In this document: positions 1 to 8,020 of the stretch, in pieces
Layout: each line of letters starts with the position of its first letter
How positions within the stretch are numbered: position 1 is the stretch's first letter
Source of the DNA: Abyssibacter sp036156195
GTDB lineage: Bacteria; Pseudomonadota; Gammaproteobacteria; Nevskiales; OUC007
Length of the DNA stretch: 64,000 nt
Reading direction: 5' to 3'
Assembly (NCBI GenBank): GCA_036156195.1
Contig: JAYZUZ010000009.1
Location: forward strand, 124,001-188,000
Notes under the pieces: generated by a model
Told to the model about the DNA's origin: nothing
Databases searched by the model: none
Seen by the model: only the letters and a program-made list of their open reading frames with translations
Program-made: the position numbers and the translations under genes

Positions 1-1041
1 CTGCAAGTAGGCCGGGACCCGTGCCAATGCCTGGGCGTAGGGGACGATGACCTGTGAGGGCAGCCGCAGTCCGTTGGTGTTCCAGATGCCAATGAGTGCC
101 ATCCAGACTGCTGCATTGGCCTCCAGAGGCATGCTGCGCACATGCTCGTCCATCGCATGTGCACCGGCGAGCAAAGCCCGGAAGCCGTCCATACCCAGCG
201 ACAGCGCAATCGACAAACCCACCGCCGACCACAGGGAGTAACGGCCACCGACCCAGGGCCAAAAGCCGAACATGTTGTCGACATCGATCCCGAAGTCTGC
301 GACCCGCTGCGCTGCCGTCGACACAGCAACGAAATGCCGGGCCACGGCGTCTTCGCCCAGCGCCTGCACGAGCCATTGCCTTGCGCTGCGGGCATTGGCC
401 AGGGTTTCCGCCGTCCCGAATGATTTGGAGGTCACGACAACAAGCGTTGTTGCGGGTCGCAGCTGCGCCAGCACGCGTGTCAGCTCTGTGGCGTCGACAT
501 TGGAAACAAAATGAGGCCTGGGGCCGCGCACCTGCTCGGCGAGCGCCTCGCAGACCATCCGCGGGCCGAGATCCGAGCCGCCGATCCCGATATTCACGAC
601 ATCGGTGATCGGCTCCCCGGTTGCCCCAGTCCATGCGCCAGACCGCACACGATGAACAAAGGCTTCCATGCGATCGAGCACGCCGTGTACATCGGCGGCG
701 ACTGCAGGGCCGCCCGGCGGGTGTGCCGCGTCACGCGGTGCGCGCAGGGCCATGTGGAGGGCGGCACGGCCCTCGGTGAAATTAACGGGATCGCCCGCGA
801 ACTGCTGCCGCAAATGATCTGCGACCCGAGCCGAGCGCGCCAGCGACCACAGGGCCTGCAGGCCCTGCGCATCCACGCGCTGCTTGGAAAAGTCCAGATA
901 GAGGCCGACAGCCTCGAGACTCATGCGCTCGACACGGTCCGGCTCGGCAGCGAACAACTCGGACGTCCGCCGCCCGCCCACAGCCTTGACCGCCGCGTCG
1001 AGCTGCGACCACGCAGCCGCTGAAGCACCCGTGGGGCGCAT
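1..1041 (-). CDS. pgi: Glucose-6-phosphate isomerase, N-terminal part (cut by window edge)
   Basis: Cytoplasmic isomerase interconverting glucose 6-phosphate and fructose 6-phosphate in glycolysis and gluconeogenesis. The minus-strand reading frame gives about 347 residues starting MRPTGASAAAWSQLDAA. Family signatures are clear: the phosphosugar-binding stretch NIGIGGSDLGPRM, then SKSFGTAETL, then VGGRYSLWSAVGLSIAL, ending at the edge in VIVPYAQALARVPAYLQ. The C-terminal part, with the remaining catalytic His and Lys, lies outside the window. The ATG at 1041 is chosen by alignment to the usual N-terminus; no strong ribosome binding site is visible, and a start nearer 925 is possible. It is the last visible gene of the run pcnB-folK-kinase-panBCD-pgi and follows panD by about 50 bases. 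Gene identity is very secure; the exact start is not. Confidence 0.93.
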   Translation of the reverse strand, partial: MRPTGASAAAWSQLDAAVKAVGGRRTSELFAAEPDRVERMSLEAVGLYLDFSKQRVDAQGLQALWSLARSARVADHLRQQFAGDPVNFTEGRAALHMALRAPRDAAHPPGGPAVAADVHGVLDRMEAFVHRVRSGAWTGATGEPITDVVNIGIGGSDLGPRMVCEALAEQVRGPRPHFVSNVDATELTRVLAQLRPATTLVVVTSKSFGTAETLANARSARQWLVQALGEDAVARHFVAVSTAAQRVADFGIDVDNMFGFWPWVGGRYSLWSAVGLSIALSLGMDGFRALLAGAHAMDEHVRSMPLEANAAVWMALIGIWNTNGLRLPSQVIVPYAQALARVPAYLQ

Positions 1042-1090
1042 CAACGGCGGAATTCAGATGTCTGGGAGTCGATGCGGCCAGACAACCGCA

Positions 1091-1471
1091 TCAGGCCGCC
1101 TGCACCGGAATGACATTGCGCGAGTGAGTCACCTGATTGGTTTCATCCAGGTAGACCAGTCGCGGCTTGTGGCGCTTGGCTTCGGCTTCGTCCATGCCAC
1201 AGTAGGCACAAATGATCAGCCGGTCCCCAGGCTGCGCCTTATGAGCGGCGGCGCCATTGACGGAAATCACGCGTGAGCCGCGTTCACCCAGAATCGCGTA
1301 GGTTTCAAAACGCTCACCGTTGGTGACGTTGTAAATCTGCACCTGTTCGTATTCCAGAATGCCGGCAGCATCCAGCAAATCCTGGTCGATTGCGCAGGAA
1401 CCCTCATAGTCCAGTTCCGCATGCGTAACGCAGGCGCGATGCAGCTTGGCTTTCAGCAGGGTGACGTTCAT
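1091..1471 (-). CDS. panD: Aspartate 1-decarboxylase proenzyme
   Basis: Makes beta-alanine from L-aspartate for pantothenate (coenzyme A) synthesis. The 126-residue protein matches the family length. It contains the self-processing site Gly24-Ser25 in LDYEGSCAID, where cleavage generates the pyruvoyl cofactor, and the conserved Tyr in QIYNVTNGERFETY. The frame extends further upstream, but MNVTLLKAKLHRA is the conserved N-terminus, so the start is placed at 1471. It sits 161 bases after panC in the pan operon. This gap is longer than the others in the operon, and no separate promoter is obvious. Confidence 0.96.
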   Translation of the reverse strand: MNVTLLKAKLHRACVTHAELDYEGSCAIDQDLLDAAGILEYEQVQIYNVTNGERFETYAILGERGSRVISVNGAAAHKAQPGDRLIICAYCGMDEAEAKRHKPRLVYLDETNQVTHSRNVIPVQAA

Positions 1472-1632
1472 AGGGCGAACCTCGCCAGATATCGTGACCA
1501 AACTCGGTGGTTTGCGTCAGTTGGAATCAATCGTGGGGATCTGGTGCGTAACCCGGGCTCGTAGGACGGCGCGACCACTGTTGTCAGAACCCCCGCACCA
1601 GCCGGGTAGTTTAAACGCCGGAACTAACCGCC

Positions 1633-2493
1633 TCAAGCACGCAAGGCGGGATCCTGCAGTGTAATGTTGTCAATCAGCCGCGCAGAGCCCAGAACTGCAG
1701 CCACCAGCACGACGAAATCGGCCGCATCGACACTTGGCGAATCCAGCGTGGGGGTGGCGATCTTCAGGTACTGCGGTTCAAACCCGGCGTCCGTCAACTG
1801 CCTGAGCCCATCGGATTCCAGGACATCAAAGTCCCGACGACCGGCCAGCAAGGCCCGACCGGTTGCCAGCAAGACACGACGCAGCGTTGCCGCCTGGTCC
1901 CGCTGCGCTTGGCTGAGGTACCGGTTGCGACTGCTCATCGCCAGACCATTGGCTTCACGCACGGTGGCTCCAGACACGATGCGCACCGGCATGTGTAGAT
2001 CTGCAGCCATACGACGGAAGATCAGAAGCTGCTGGTAATCCTTTTCGCCAAAGATGGCCAACTCAGGCTGAACCAGGTTGAACAGAATGGTCACGACCGT
2101 CGCAGCGCCAGTGAAATGGCCCGCCCGGAACTCCCCGCAGTAGCGGTTGACCAGGGGCTCGACCGCCACCTGCGTTGCGATCGGATAGCCCGCCGGATAC
2201 ATCGCCTCAACCGACGGCGCAAACACCACATCCGGATCGAGCGCCGCCAGCTTCGCTAAATCCTCGTCCAGCGTACGCGGGTACTGCTCAAAGTCCTCGC
2301 CCGGTGCAAACTGCAAGGGGTTGACGAAAATGGTGACGACCACACGGTCCGTCTGCGGCTGGATCTGCTCTACCAGCGACAAATGCCCGGCGTGGAGATT
2401 CCCCATGGTCGGGACCAAGCCCACGGATTCACCCGCACTTCGCCAGGCTGCGCGCAGGGCCCGCAGCTCGGCGAGATCATGAATAAGCTTCAT
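1633..2493 (-). CDS. panC: Pantothenate synthetase
   Basis: ATP-dependent ligation of pantoate and beta-alanine to pantothenate, the last step of vitamin B5 synthesis. The 286-residue protein has the nucleotide-binding HIGH-type motif in PTMGNLHAGHLSLV near residue 30, the ATP-site segment FGEKDYQQL near residue 150, and the pyrophosphate-binding loop SSRNRYLS near residue 187. Its ATG overlaps the panB stop by four bases (ATGA), so the two are probably translationally coupled. Length and motifs are fully typical. Confidence 0.97.
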   Translation of the reverse strand: MKLIHDLAELRALRAAWRSAGESVGLVPTMGNLHAGHLSLVEQIQPQTDRVVVTIFVNPLQFAPGEDFEQYPRTLDEDLAKLAALDPDVVFAPSVEAMYPAGYPIATQVAVEPLVNRYCGEFRAGHFTGAATVVTILFNLVQPELAIFGEKDYQQLLIFRRMAADLHMPVRIVSGATVREANGLAMSSRNRYLSQAQRDQAATLRRVLLATGRALLAGRRDFDVLESDGLRQLTDAGFEPQYLKIATPTLDSPSVDAADFVVLVAAVLGSARLIDNITLQDPALRA

Positions 2494-3314
2494 CCGAATC
2501 CGTGCGTCGGCTGCGGGTAGGCGCCGGATTTGACCTCGCGCACATAGGCTGCAAACGCCGCCTCAACGCCACCGGCCTCGGACATGAAATCCTTCACAAA
2601 CCGCGGCTTACGCCCCTTCGTGACGTTGAGCATGTCGTGCATCACCAGGATTTGCCCATGCGCATGCGGCCCTGCACCAATGCCAATGACGGGCACCGAC
2701 GTCGCCTCGACCACAGCCTGGGTCACCGCATTGGGGACGCACTCCAGCAGGATCATGTCGGCGCCTGCCTGCTCCAACGCCTTGGCGCGATCGACAATGG
2801 CCTGCGCCGCCGCAGCTTCACGCCCCTGCACCTTGAATCCCCCCAGCTTGTAGAACAGCTGCGGCTGCAGGCCCAGATGGCCACAGACCGGGATGCCCTG
2901 GTCGGCCAGCGCTCGGGCCACATCCACCTGGGATTCACCGCCTTCCAGCTTGACCATGGCAGCGTCGCCCTCCTGCATCAGACGGCCGGCCTGTTCCACC
3001 GCATAGTCCGGCGATCGCACGCTGAGAAAGGGCATGTCGGCCACCACCCAGGGGCGGGTCACCGCCCGCGTGACGCAACGCGTGTGGTACAGGATGTCGT
3101 CCACGCGCACCGGCACGGTACTGCGGTGGCCCTGAATCACCATACCCAACGAATCGCCGACCAGGATGAGGTCGATCCCGGCGGATTCCTGGGCGGCGGC
3201 AAAGGCGGCATCGTAAGCGGTCAGGCATGCGATGGCTTCCCCATTCGCACGCATGGTTCGGAAATCACCCAGGTTCAGCGGTTTGCCAGCCATGGGTTGT
3301 TCGGCGGCGCTCAT
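2490..3314 (-). CDS. panB: 3-methyl-2-oxobutanoate hydroxymethyltransferase
   Basis: Transfers a hydroxymethyl group from methylene-tetrahydrofolate to alpha-ketoisovalerate, forming ketopantoate, the first committed step of pantothenate synthesis. The 274-residue protein shows the substrate and metal-binding segment LVGDSLGMVIQGH and the conserved end of the barrel IGIGAGPHAHGQILVMHD. The frame is open 267 bases further upstream, but that would run into the kinase gene. The ATG at 3314, giving MSAAEQPMAGKPLNLGDFR, has GGAG upstream (CCGGAGCCTGC) and fits the family. About 50 bases separate it from the kinase stop. Confidence 0.96.
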   Translation of the reverse strand: MSAAEQPMAGKPLNLGDFRTMRANGEAIACLTAYDAAFAAAQESAGIDLILVGDSLGMVIQGHRSTVPVRVDDILYHTRCVTRAVTRPWVVADMPFLSVRSPDYAVEQAGRLMQEGDAAMVKLEGGESQVDVARALADQGIPVCGHLGLQPQLFYKLGGFKVQGREAAAAQAIVDRAKALEQAGADMILLECVPNAVTQAVVEATSVPVIGIGAGPHAHGQILVMHDMLNVTKGRKPRFVKDFMSEAGGVEAAFAAYVREVKSGAYPQPTHGFG

Positions 3315-3363
3315 GCAGGCTCCGGATCTAAAAACGCGCGCGATGATAGCACCGCGCCTCCGA

Positions 3364-3987
3364 TCATCCCGGCAGATGCCACCGGCCGGGCGGCCCGTCA
3401 ATAGCGTCGCGCACAGCCTGGTAGGCCACGGAATCGCCGACAAGATCCAGCGCCTCGGCGTCAACCGCGACGACATGTGGATGCGCATAGTCTGCAAAAA
3501 GCGCCCGATACCTCGCCGCGACCTGGTCAAGATACGCCGCTTCCAGGCTTTGTTCGCTGTCCCGACCCCTCTGTCGGACACGCTGCACCAGTACGTCAGT
3601 GGAGGCGTGCAAATACACGATGACGTCCGGGGCCGGGGCCGCCCAAGCGAGGCGGTTGAACAGCTCTCTATAGAGCCGGTAGTCGCTGGCGGCGAGCGTC
3701 ATCTGCGCAAACAGAGGATCCTTGTCGAAAAAGAAATCGGCGACCGTCACCGGCTGGGCAAACAAGTCGCTCTGGCGCAACCCATCAATTTGGCCGGCTC
3801 GCTGCAGCAAAAAGCACAGCTGAACCTGAAAAGCATAGCGATGCGGGTCATCGTAAAACCCCTTGAGAAAGGGGTTGTCGTCCGGCGCTTCGAGCAACAG
3901 ATTCGCCTGCAGGTCGGCCGCCAAGCGCCGGGTCAGCGTCGTCTTGCCGACCCCGATGGGGCCTTCGACCGCGATGTACCGCTTCAA
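3364..3987 (-). CDS. Deoxynucleoside kinase family protein (deoxyadenosine/deoxyguanosine kinase-like)
   Basis: Predicted to phosphorylate a deoxynucleoside at the 5' position for dNTP salvage. The 207-residue protein begins with a P-loop, GPIGVGKTTLTRRLA, at about residues 9-23. It then has EAPDDNPFLKGFYDD, a Gln-rich helix with FQVQLCFLLQR, and the family's DFFFDKDPLFA segment near residue 85. These are features of the dNK/dGK superfamily; substrate preference cannot be read reliably. It overlaps folK by four bases and is followed by panB, so it is embedded in a cofactor operon although its reaction belongs to nucleotide salvage. The same arrangement is, to my knowledge, found in several gammaproteobacteria. 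Confidence 0.87.
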   Translation of the reverse strand: MKRYIAVEGPIGVGKTTLTRRLAADLQANLLLEAPDDNPFLKGFYDDPHRYAFQVQLCFLLQRAGQIDGLRQSDLFAQPVTVADFFFDKDPLFAQMTLAASDYRLYRELFNRLAWAAPAPDVIVYLHASTDVLVQRVRQRGRDSEQSLEAAYLDQVAARYRALFADYAHPHVVAVDAEALDLVGDSVAYQAVRDAIDGPPGRWHLPG

Positions 3988-4484
3988 GGCGTCCAGTCCT
4001 CGACACGCCGCAGCCCGTCGCCGGACATGCGTTCCGCCACGGCGGCCAGCAACTGCCCGTCAGGCAGCATGAGACCGGGCGCCACATCCATCAGTGGACA
4101 CACCACAAAGGCACGCTCGGTCAAACCAGGATGCGGAACATGCAGGCTCGGGGTATGAATCTGCTCATCGCCGTACAGCAGGACATCGATATCCAGACTC
4201 CGCGCTCCCCAATGCTCGTGACGCACCCGCCCGAACGCCGCCTCCACCTGCTGACCGAGCTGCAGCAGTCCAACGGCAGTCTGGCGTGTACAGACCTCTA
4301 CCACGGCATTGCAAAAATCTGGCTGGTTCTGTGGACCCATGGGCGCCGAGTGGTACAGACGGCTCACGGCACGGACCTGCACCTCAGGCCAGTTGCGAAT
4401 CGCCTCCACAGCCGCCGCAAGGGTTTGCTCCGGCCTGCCCAAGTTGGCACCCAACCCTAGATAGGCGGTGACACCTGCTGGCAC
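3984..4484 (-). CDS. folK: 2-amino-4-hydroxy-6-hydroxymethyldihydropteridine pyrophosphokinase
   Basis: Transfers pyrophosphate from ATP to the pterin alcohol before dihydropteroate synthase acts in folate synthesis. The 166-residue protein has the family's opening AYLGLGANLG, the pterin-site segment SAPMGPQNQPDFCNAVVEV and the metal/ATP motif RSLDIDVLLYGD. The frame is open upstream into pcnB, but the GTG at 4484 is the best start. It lies two bases after the pcnB stop and has GGAG eight bases before it (CTCGGAGTAGTCGTG), so the pcnB end carries the folK ribosome binding site. Its ATGA overlap with the next kinase implies coupled translation. Confidence 0.94.
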   Translation of the reverse strand: MPAGVTAYLGLGANLGRPEQTLAAAVEAIRNWPEVQVRAVSRLYHSAPMGPQNQPDFCNAVVEVCTRQTAVGLLQLGQQVEAAFGRVRHEHWGARSLDIDVLLYGDEQIHTPSLHVPHPGLTERAFVVCPLMDVAPGLMLPDGQLLAAVAERMSGDGLRRVEDWTP

Positions 4485-4486
4485 GA

Positions 4487-5800
4487 CTACTCCGAGGCAC
4501 TGTCCGCGGCGGGGCGCCGACGACGACGGCGGCGCCGGCGCTTGGGCCGCTCCGACGAAGCCGGCGGTGTCGGCGCCTGTCCTTCTTGATAGTCGGTCCA
4601 CCACTGCGCGAGCTCCGGGTCTTCTTCCCCGGCGGCCGTTCGCAATAACAGGAAGTCATAGGCTGCGCGGAATCGCGGATGCGCCGCCAGGCGCTCGGGG
4701 CGCCGTCCGTTGCGCCGGTAGAACCGGGGCTGGAGAGCCCAGATTTCCCGCATGGGCGTGGAAAACCGACGGGGGATCGCCACGGTTTCAACCTGCTCGG
4801 TGACGACATCACCAGAGAAGGTGGGAATCGCCTGCGCGAGGCTCTGCCCCTCGGCCAACGCAGACTCCATGTCCTGCCGAACCACCGGCCATAGCAGCGC
4901 CGCATACAGAAACGCAGGCGTCACCGGCTTGTCTTCGCGCACGCGCTGGGCCGTGCCCTGCAGCGCGCCACGAATCAGGGTCTCGACGCCAGGCTGTTCC
5001 AGGCATGCGCCGGTGCGTGGAAACAGTTGCTGAAACAGGCCGTAGTCGACCAGGTCGTCGAAGTTCTTCTCCGCCTGTTCAGACAGGAACAGCTTGAGGA
5101 CCTCATCAAACAAGCGTGCCGAGGGCACATCTGTCAGCAGAGGCGCCAGCTCACGAATCGGAGCAGCGGTGGCCGCTTCGATGCCGAACCCCAGCTTGTT
5201 CGCAATGCGCACGGCCCGGAGCATGCGGACAGGGTCTTCGCGATAGCGCGTGTCGGGGTCACCGATGAGCCGCATTTGGCGCGCCGCCATGTCGGCCATG
5301 CCTCCGACATAATCAACCACCGAAAAATCAGTCACCCGGTAGTACAGCGCATTAATGGTGAAGTCACGCCGAAACGCGTCGTCTTCGAGGGTGCCGTAGA
5401 CATTGTCACGCAGAATTCTGCCGCCCTCGTCGAGCAGGTGATCGTGATCCTCACCGTCATCCTCAACCAGCGCCTCCCCTTCTTCCGGTGAGCGCGGCTG
5501 GGCCCGAAACGTCGCGACCTCGATAATCTCCCCGCCGGCCCGCACATGGGCGAGGCGAAACCGTCGGCCGATCAGACGGGCGCGGCGAAAGACGTCCTTG
5601 ACTTGCTCCGGACTGGCGTCCGTAGCAACGTCGAAATCTTTGGGTTGCAGCCCTGCAAGCAGGTCGCGAACACCACCGCCAACCAGATAGGCCTCGTAGC
5701 CAGCCCGCCCCAGGTCGTAGAGGACGTCCAACGCGCCTTGGGAAATGTGCTGCCGGGAGACGTTGTGTGCGTCTCGTGGAATGATCGTGGGCTCAGAAAT
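4487..5800 (-). CDS. pcnB: Poly(A) polymerase I, probable AUU start
   Basis: Adds poly(A) tails to RNA 3' ends, promoting decay and controlling plasmid antisense RNAs. The protein is about 437 residues. The nucleotidyltransferase core shows YLVGGGVRDLLAG and the catalytic pair in PKDFDVATDA, followed by RLIGRRFRLAHV and the RNA-binding part. It ends in a very basic tail containing nine consecutive arginines. The family-conserved N-terminus (IIPRDAHNVSRQHISQGAL) is present in frame, but between the upstream in-frame stop and TTG at 5731 there is no ATG, GTG or TTG. An ATT at 5798-5800 lies seven bases after AAGGA. This matches the rare AUU start known for E. coli pcnB. Starting at TTG 5731 would delete conserved sequence. 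It heads the folK-pan operon. Confidence 0.93.
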   Translation of the reverse strand: MSEPTIIPRDAHNVSRQHISQGALDVLYDLGRAGYEAYLVGGGVRDLLAGLQPKDFDVATDASPEQVKDVFRRARLIGRRFRLAHVRAGGEIIEVATFRAQPRSPEEGEALVEDDGEDHDHLLDEGGRILRDNVYGTLEDDAFRRDFTINALYYRVTDFSVVDYVGGMADMAARQMRLIGDPDTRYREDPVRMLRAVRIANKLGFGIEAATAAPIRELAPLLTDVPSARLFDEVLKLFLSEQAEKNFDDLVDYGLFQQLFPRTGACLEQPGVETLIRGALQGTAQRVREDKPVTPAFLYAALLWPVVRQDMESALAEGQSLAQAIPTFSGDVVTEQVETVAIPRRFSTPMREIWALQPRFYRRNGRRPERLAAHPRFRAAYDFLLLRTAAGEEDPELAQWWTDYQEGQAPTPPASSERPKRRRRRRRRRPAADSASE

Positions 5801-5807
5801 GACCGTG

Positions 5808-5812
5808 TCCTT
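5808..5812 (-). promoter_or_regulatory. Ribosome binding site that fixes the AUU start of pcnB
   Basis: Read on the minus strand the sequence is AAAAAGGACACGGTCATTTC. AAGGA (5808-5812) is followed by a 7-base spacer and ATT (5798-5800), an optimal distance. An in-frame TAG lies just upstream of this site, so no longer canonical start is possible. Confidence 0.75.
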
Positions 5813-5853
5813 TTTATCGTCCCGCTATCGGCGCGAGCGCGCACGCGACGGGA

Positions 5854-5881
5854 TTGAAATGCGCTTGTCGCTCCCTATAAT
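5854..5881 (+). promoter_or_regulatory. Sigma-70 promoter of the tRNA-Glu gene
   Basis: TTGAAA at 5854-5859 and a perfect TATAAT at 5876-5881 are separated by 16 bases. A GC-rich discriminator (CGCGCCCCGC) follows, typical of stable-RNA promoters under stringent control. Transcription would start near 5888, about 12 bases before the mature tRNA 5' end. It lies upstream of and divergent from pcnB. Confidence 0.8.
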
Positions 5882-5899
5882 ACCGCGCCCCGCAGCGCT

Positions 5900-5975
5900 G
5901 CTCCCATCGTCTAGCGGTCTAGGACGTCGCCCTCTCACGGCGAAAACAGGGGTTCGAGTCCCCTTGGGAGTACCA
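5900..5975 (+). tRNA. tRNA-Glu (anticodon CTC)
   Basis: The 76 bases fold as a standard tRNA. The acceptor stem GCTCCCA pairs with TGGGAGT. The anticodon stem TCGCC/GGCGA encloses the loop CTCTCAC, with anticodon CTC at 5934-5936. The T arm CAGGGGTTCGAGTCCCCT is normal, with discriminator A and an encoded CCA. It decodes GAG. No second RNA gene follows. Confidence 0.97.
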
Positions 5976-6185
5976 TTTTGCCCGCCGAGCCACGCCGACA
6001 GCAGGCCGGCCTCGGGCGAACGCCACCGATAAACGCGCCCTGCGCCGTCGGATCGTCAGGCGCGCCACCCGGCCACTACGCCCTCGGCTGCGCTTCCTCC
6101 GGCGTCTAGCCCCCCTGACCTCACCCATATGAGGGGCAGCGCGCTGCCGCCCGGCCCGGCTAGTCTTTCGTCCAACCGCAATATT

Positions 6186-6206
6186 TTGACGTTAATTTTC
6201 CGTCAA
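6186..6206. repeat. Short inverted repeat TTGACG-N9-CGTCAA
   Basis: TTGACG (6186-6191) and its exact reverse complement CGTCAA (6201-6206) flank nine bases in an AT-rich pocket upstream of the small gene at 6238. Each arm also resembles a -35 element. It could be an operator or a weak hairpin. The rest of 5976-6237 shows no gene I can support. Confidence 0.35.
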
Positions 6207-6237
6207 TTCGCACGTTTCATGCATTAATGGACCCGGA

Positions 6238-6423
6238 ATGGACAGGGGGTCTCATTCGCCGCTGCGTCTGACGCAGGCGGCCGGGTCTTATCAGCTGGAT
6301 GGGCACATGCACTACTACGACTCGACAGGCCGACGTCGCCTGAAACGGCGTTACGTCTGGGGCGGCTACGGCTTTGTATTCGGCGTGATCATCGGGCTCA
6401 CACTGGCCGCAGGCATCGGCTAA
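6238..6423 (+). CDS. Putative small membrane protein (61 aa)
   Basis: This short frame encodes a basic, His/Tyr-containing N-terminal half with a GRRRLKRR cluster. A C-terminal hydrophobic segment of about 22 residues (YGFVFGVIIGLTLAAGIG at its core) ends at the stop, so it could be a tail-anchored or single-pass peptide. I do not recognise a family. There is no convincing ribosome binding site before the ATG at 6238; an internal ATG at 6307 would give a 38-residue version keeping the basic cluster and membrane segment. It lies between tRNA-Glu and the mucD-like gene on the same strand. It may be a real small protein or a chance frame. Confidence 0.35.
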   Translation: MDRGSHSPLRLTQAAGSYQLDGHMHYYDSTGRRRLKRRYVWGGYGFVFGVIIGLTLAAGIG

Positions 6424-6523
6424 GGCCGCAGGACGGCTTGCAGGGGAGCAATTCCGAACCGATTGTGGTCTGACTGGGCAGCTCTGACGGACTCGCCGTC
6501 GGGGGAGAGGGGCGATGCAACGG

Positions 6524-6552
6524 TTGACGAGGCTGTTGCATCCACGCATTAA
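6524..6552 (+). promoter_or_regulatory. Possible promoter of the mucD-like protease gene
   Basis: TTGACG at 6524-6529, a 17-base spacer and a weak CATTAA at 6547-6552 would place the start near 6559, 37 bases before the GTG. The element is enclosed by an 8-base inverted repeat, GATGCAAC (6514-6521) and GTTGCATC (6535-6542), which might bind a regulator. The -10 match is poor, so confidence is low. Confidence 0.35.
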
Positions 6553-6595
6553 CGACGCCCAGACGTCTATGACATTCAATCGAAAGGATTGCCAA

Positions 6596-8002
6596 GTGAA
6601 GCGACGCAAACCATCTTTGCTGATCGCGGTCTTTGCCGCATGCGCAGCGCTGTTGGCTGTACCCGCCCAGGCGCAGAACCTGCCCGACTTCCGCACCCTG
6701 GTGAAGCAAAACCAGGCCGCCGTAGTCAACATTAGTACGACCCAGTCCCGGCCCGAGGGCGCTGAGGGCTTTGGCTTCGACCTGCCGGAGAATCACCCCT
6801 TCAACGAATTCTTCCGGCGCTTCGGGCAACCGAACGCCCCGGCCCCCCGCCCTGCCCAGTCACTGGGTTCCGGGTTCATCATTTCCGACAGCGGCACTGT
6901 GCTCACCAATGCACATGTGGTGAAAGATGCCGACGAGATTGTCGTGCGCCTGTCGGATCAGCGTGAGCTGCAAGCCAAGTTGGTCGGCCTGGATGAGCGC
7001 TCGGACGTGGCCGTTCTGCAAATCGAAGCCAGCGGTTTGCCCACCCTTCAGCTCGGCAACTCGGATGCGCTCGAAGTTGGCGAGTGGGTGTTGGCCATCG
7101 GCTCCCCCTTCGGCCTGGACTTCACCGCGACCCAAGGCATTGTTTCGGCACTGGGGCGGAGCCTGCCGTCGGATTCCTACGTGCCGTTCATCCAAACCGA
7201 TGTCGCCGTCAATCCCGGCAACTCCGGTGGCCCGTTGCTGAACACGCGCGGCGAAGTGGTCGGCATCAACTCGCAGATCTACTCCCGGTCCGGGGGCTAT
7301 CAGGGCGTGTCCTTCGCGATCCCGATCAACACGGCGATGCAGGTCGCACGACAGCTGGAATCCCAGGGCTACGTGAGCCGTGGTTGGCTCGGCGTCAGCA
7401 TCCAGAATGTGACGCAGGATCTCGCACGCTCCTTTGGCCTGGACCGCCCGCATGGCGCGCTGGTGGCCAATGTGCTCGAAGACAGCCCAGCTGCGAAGGC
7501 GGGCATCGAACCCGGCGACATCATTCTCGAGTTCAATGGTCAGAGCGTCACATCATCCTCTGCACTACCGCCCATAGTGGGTGAAACACCTGTCGGTAGC
7601 TGCGTCCCCGTATTGGTGCTGCGCGATGGCAAGCGGAAGACGCTGAAAGCCAAGATCGAGGAACTCAAGGACCAAGATGGGCGCGCCGTGCCCGCACGCG
7701 GCAACCAGGATGAGAGCATGACCGGCCTGGGCGTTCAGGTGCGTGACCTGACGGGCGAAGAACGGGATTCGCTGGGTATCGAAAGCGGCGGCGTCGTCAT
7801 CGTCGGCATCGACCGCGACGGCCCAGCTGCCCGCGCGGGCATTCGCAAGGGCGACGTGATCCGCCGAGTGGGCCGATCAGCCGTCGACTCCGCCAGAGCC
7901 TTGCGCAAGATCGTCGATGGGTTGCCCAAGGGCAAACCGGTGTCGGTGCTCGTCCAGCGCGGTGACAACCCGCTGTTCGTGGCCATCACCATCGACGAGT
8001 AA
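6596..8002 (+). CDS. Periplasmic DegP/MucD-family serine endoprotease
   Basis: Quality-control protease that degrades misfolded envelope proteins and typically restrains the envelope stress response. The GTG at 6596 is chosen because AAAGGA sits seven bases upstream and a clean signal peptide follows (basic MKRRK, hydrophobic core, VPAQAQ cleavage site). The 468-residue protein has the trypsin-like triad His107 (TNAHVV), Asp137 (RSDVAVL) and Ser210 (NPGNSGGP). Two PDZ domains follow at about 255-345 and 365-465, with the carboxylate-binding stretch RGWLGVSIQN at the first. It stands alone rather than behind algU-mucAB, so the name mucD is by similarity only. A second HtrA protease is encoded at 30771. 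A strong terminator follows. Confidence 0.94.
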   Translation: MKRRKPSLLIAVFAACAALLAVPAQAQNLPDFRTLVKQNQAAVVNISTTQSRPEGAEGFGFDLPENHPFNEFFRRFGQPNAPAPRPAQSLGSGFIISDSGTVLTNAHVVKDADEIVVRLSDQRELQAKLVGLDERSDVAVLQIEASGLPTLQLGNSDALEVGEWVLAIGSPFGLDFTATQGIVSALGRSLPSDSYVPFIQTDVAVNPGNSGGPLLNTRGEVVGINSQIYSRSGGYQGVSFAIPINTAMQVARQLESQGYVSRGWLGVSIQNVTQDLARSFGLDRPHGALVANVLEDSPAAKAGIEPGDIILEFNGQSVTSSSALPPIVGETPVGSCVPVLVLRDGKRKTLKAKIEELKDQDGRAVPARGNQDESMTGLGVQVRDLTGEERDSLGIESGGVVIVGIDRDGPAARAGIRKGDVIRRVGRSAVDSARALRKIVDGLPKGKPVSVLVQRGDNPLFVAITIDE

Positions 8003-8020
8003 CCCCGCGACACTGCATAC

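Noticed and set aside
2502..3404. Plus-strand frame of 300 codons opposite panB
   Set aside because: It is antisense to a certain gene, has a His/Arg/Gln-rich composition typical of reverse-complement frames in GC-rich DNA, and no homology features.
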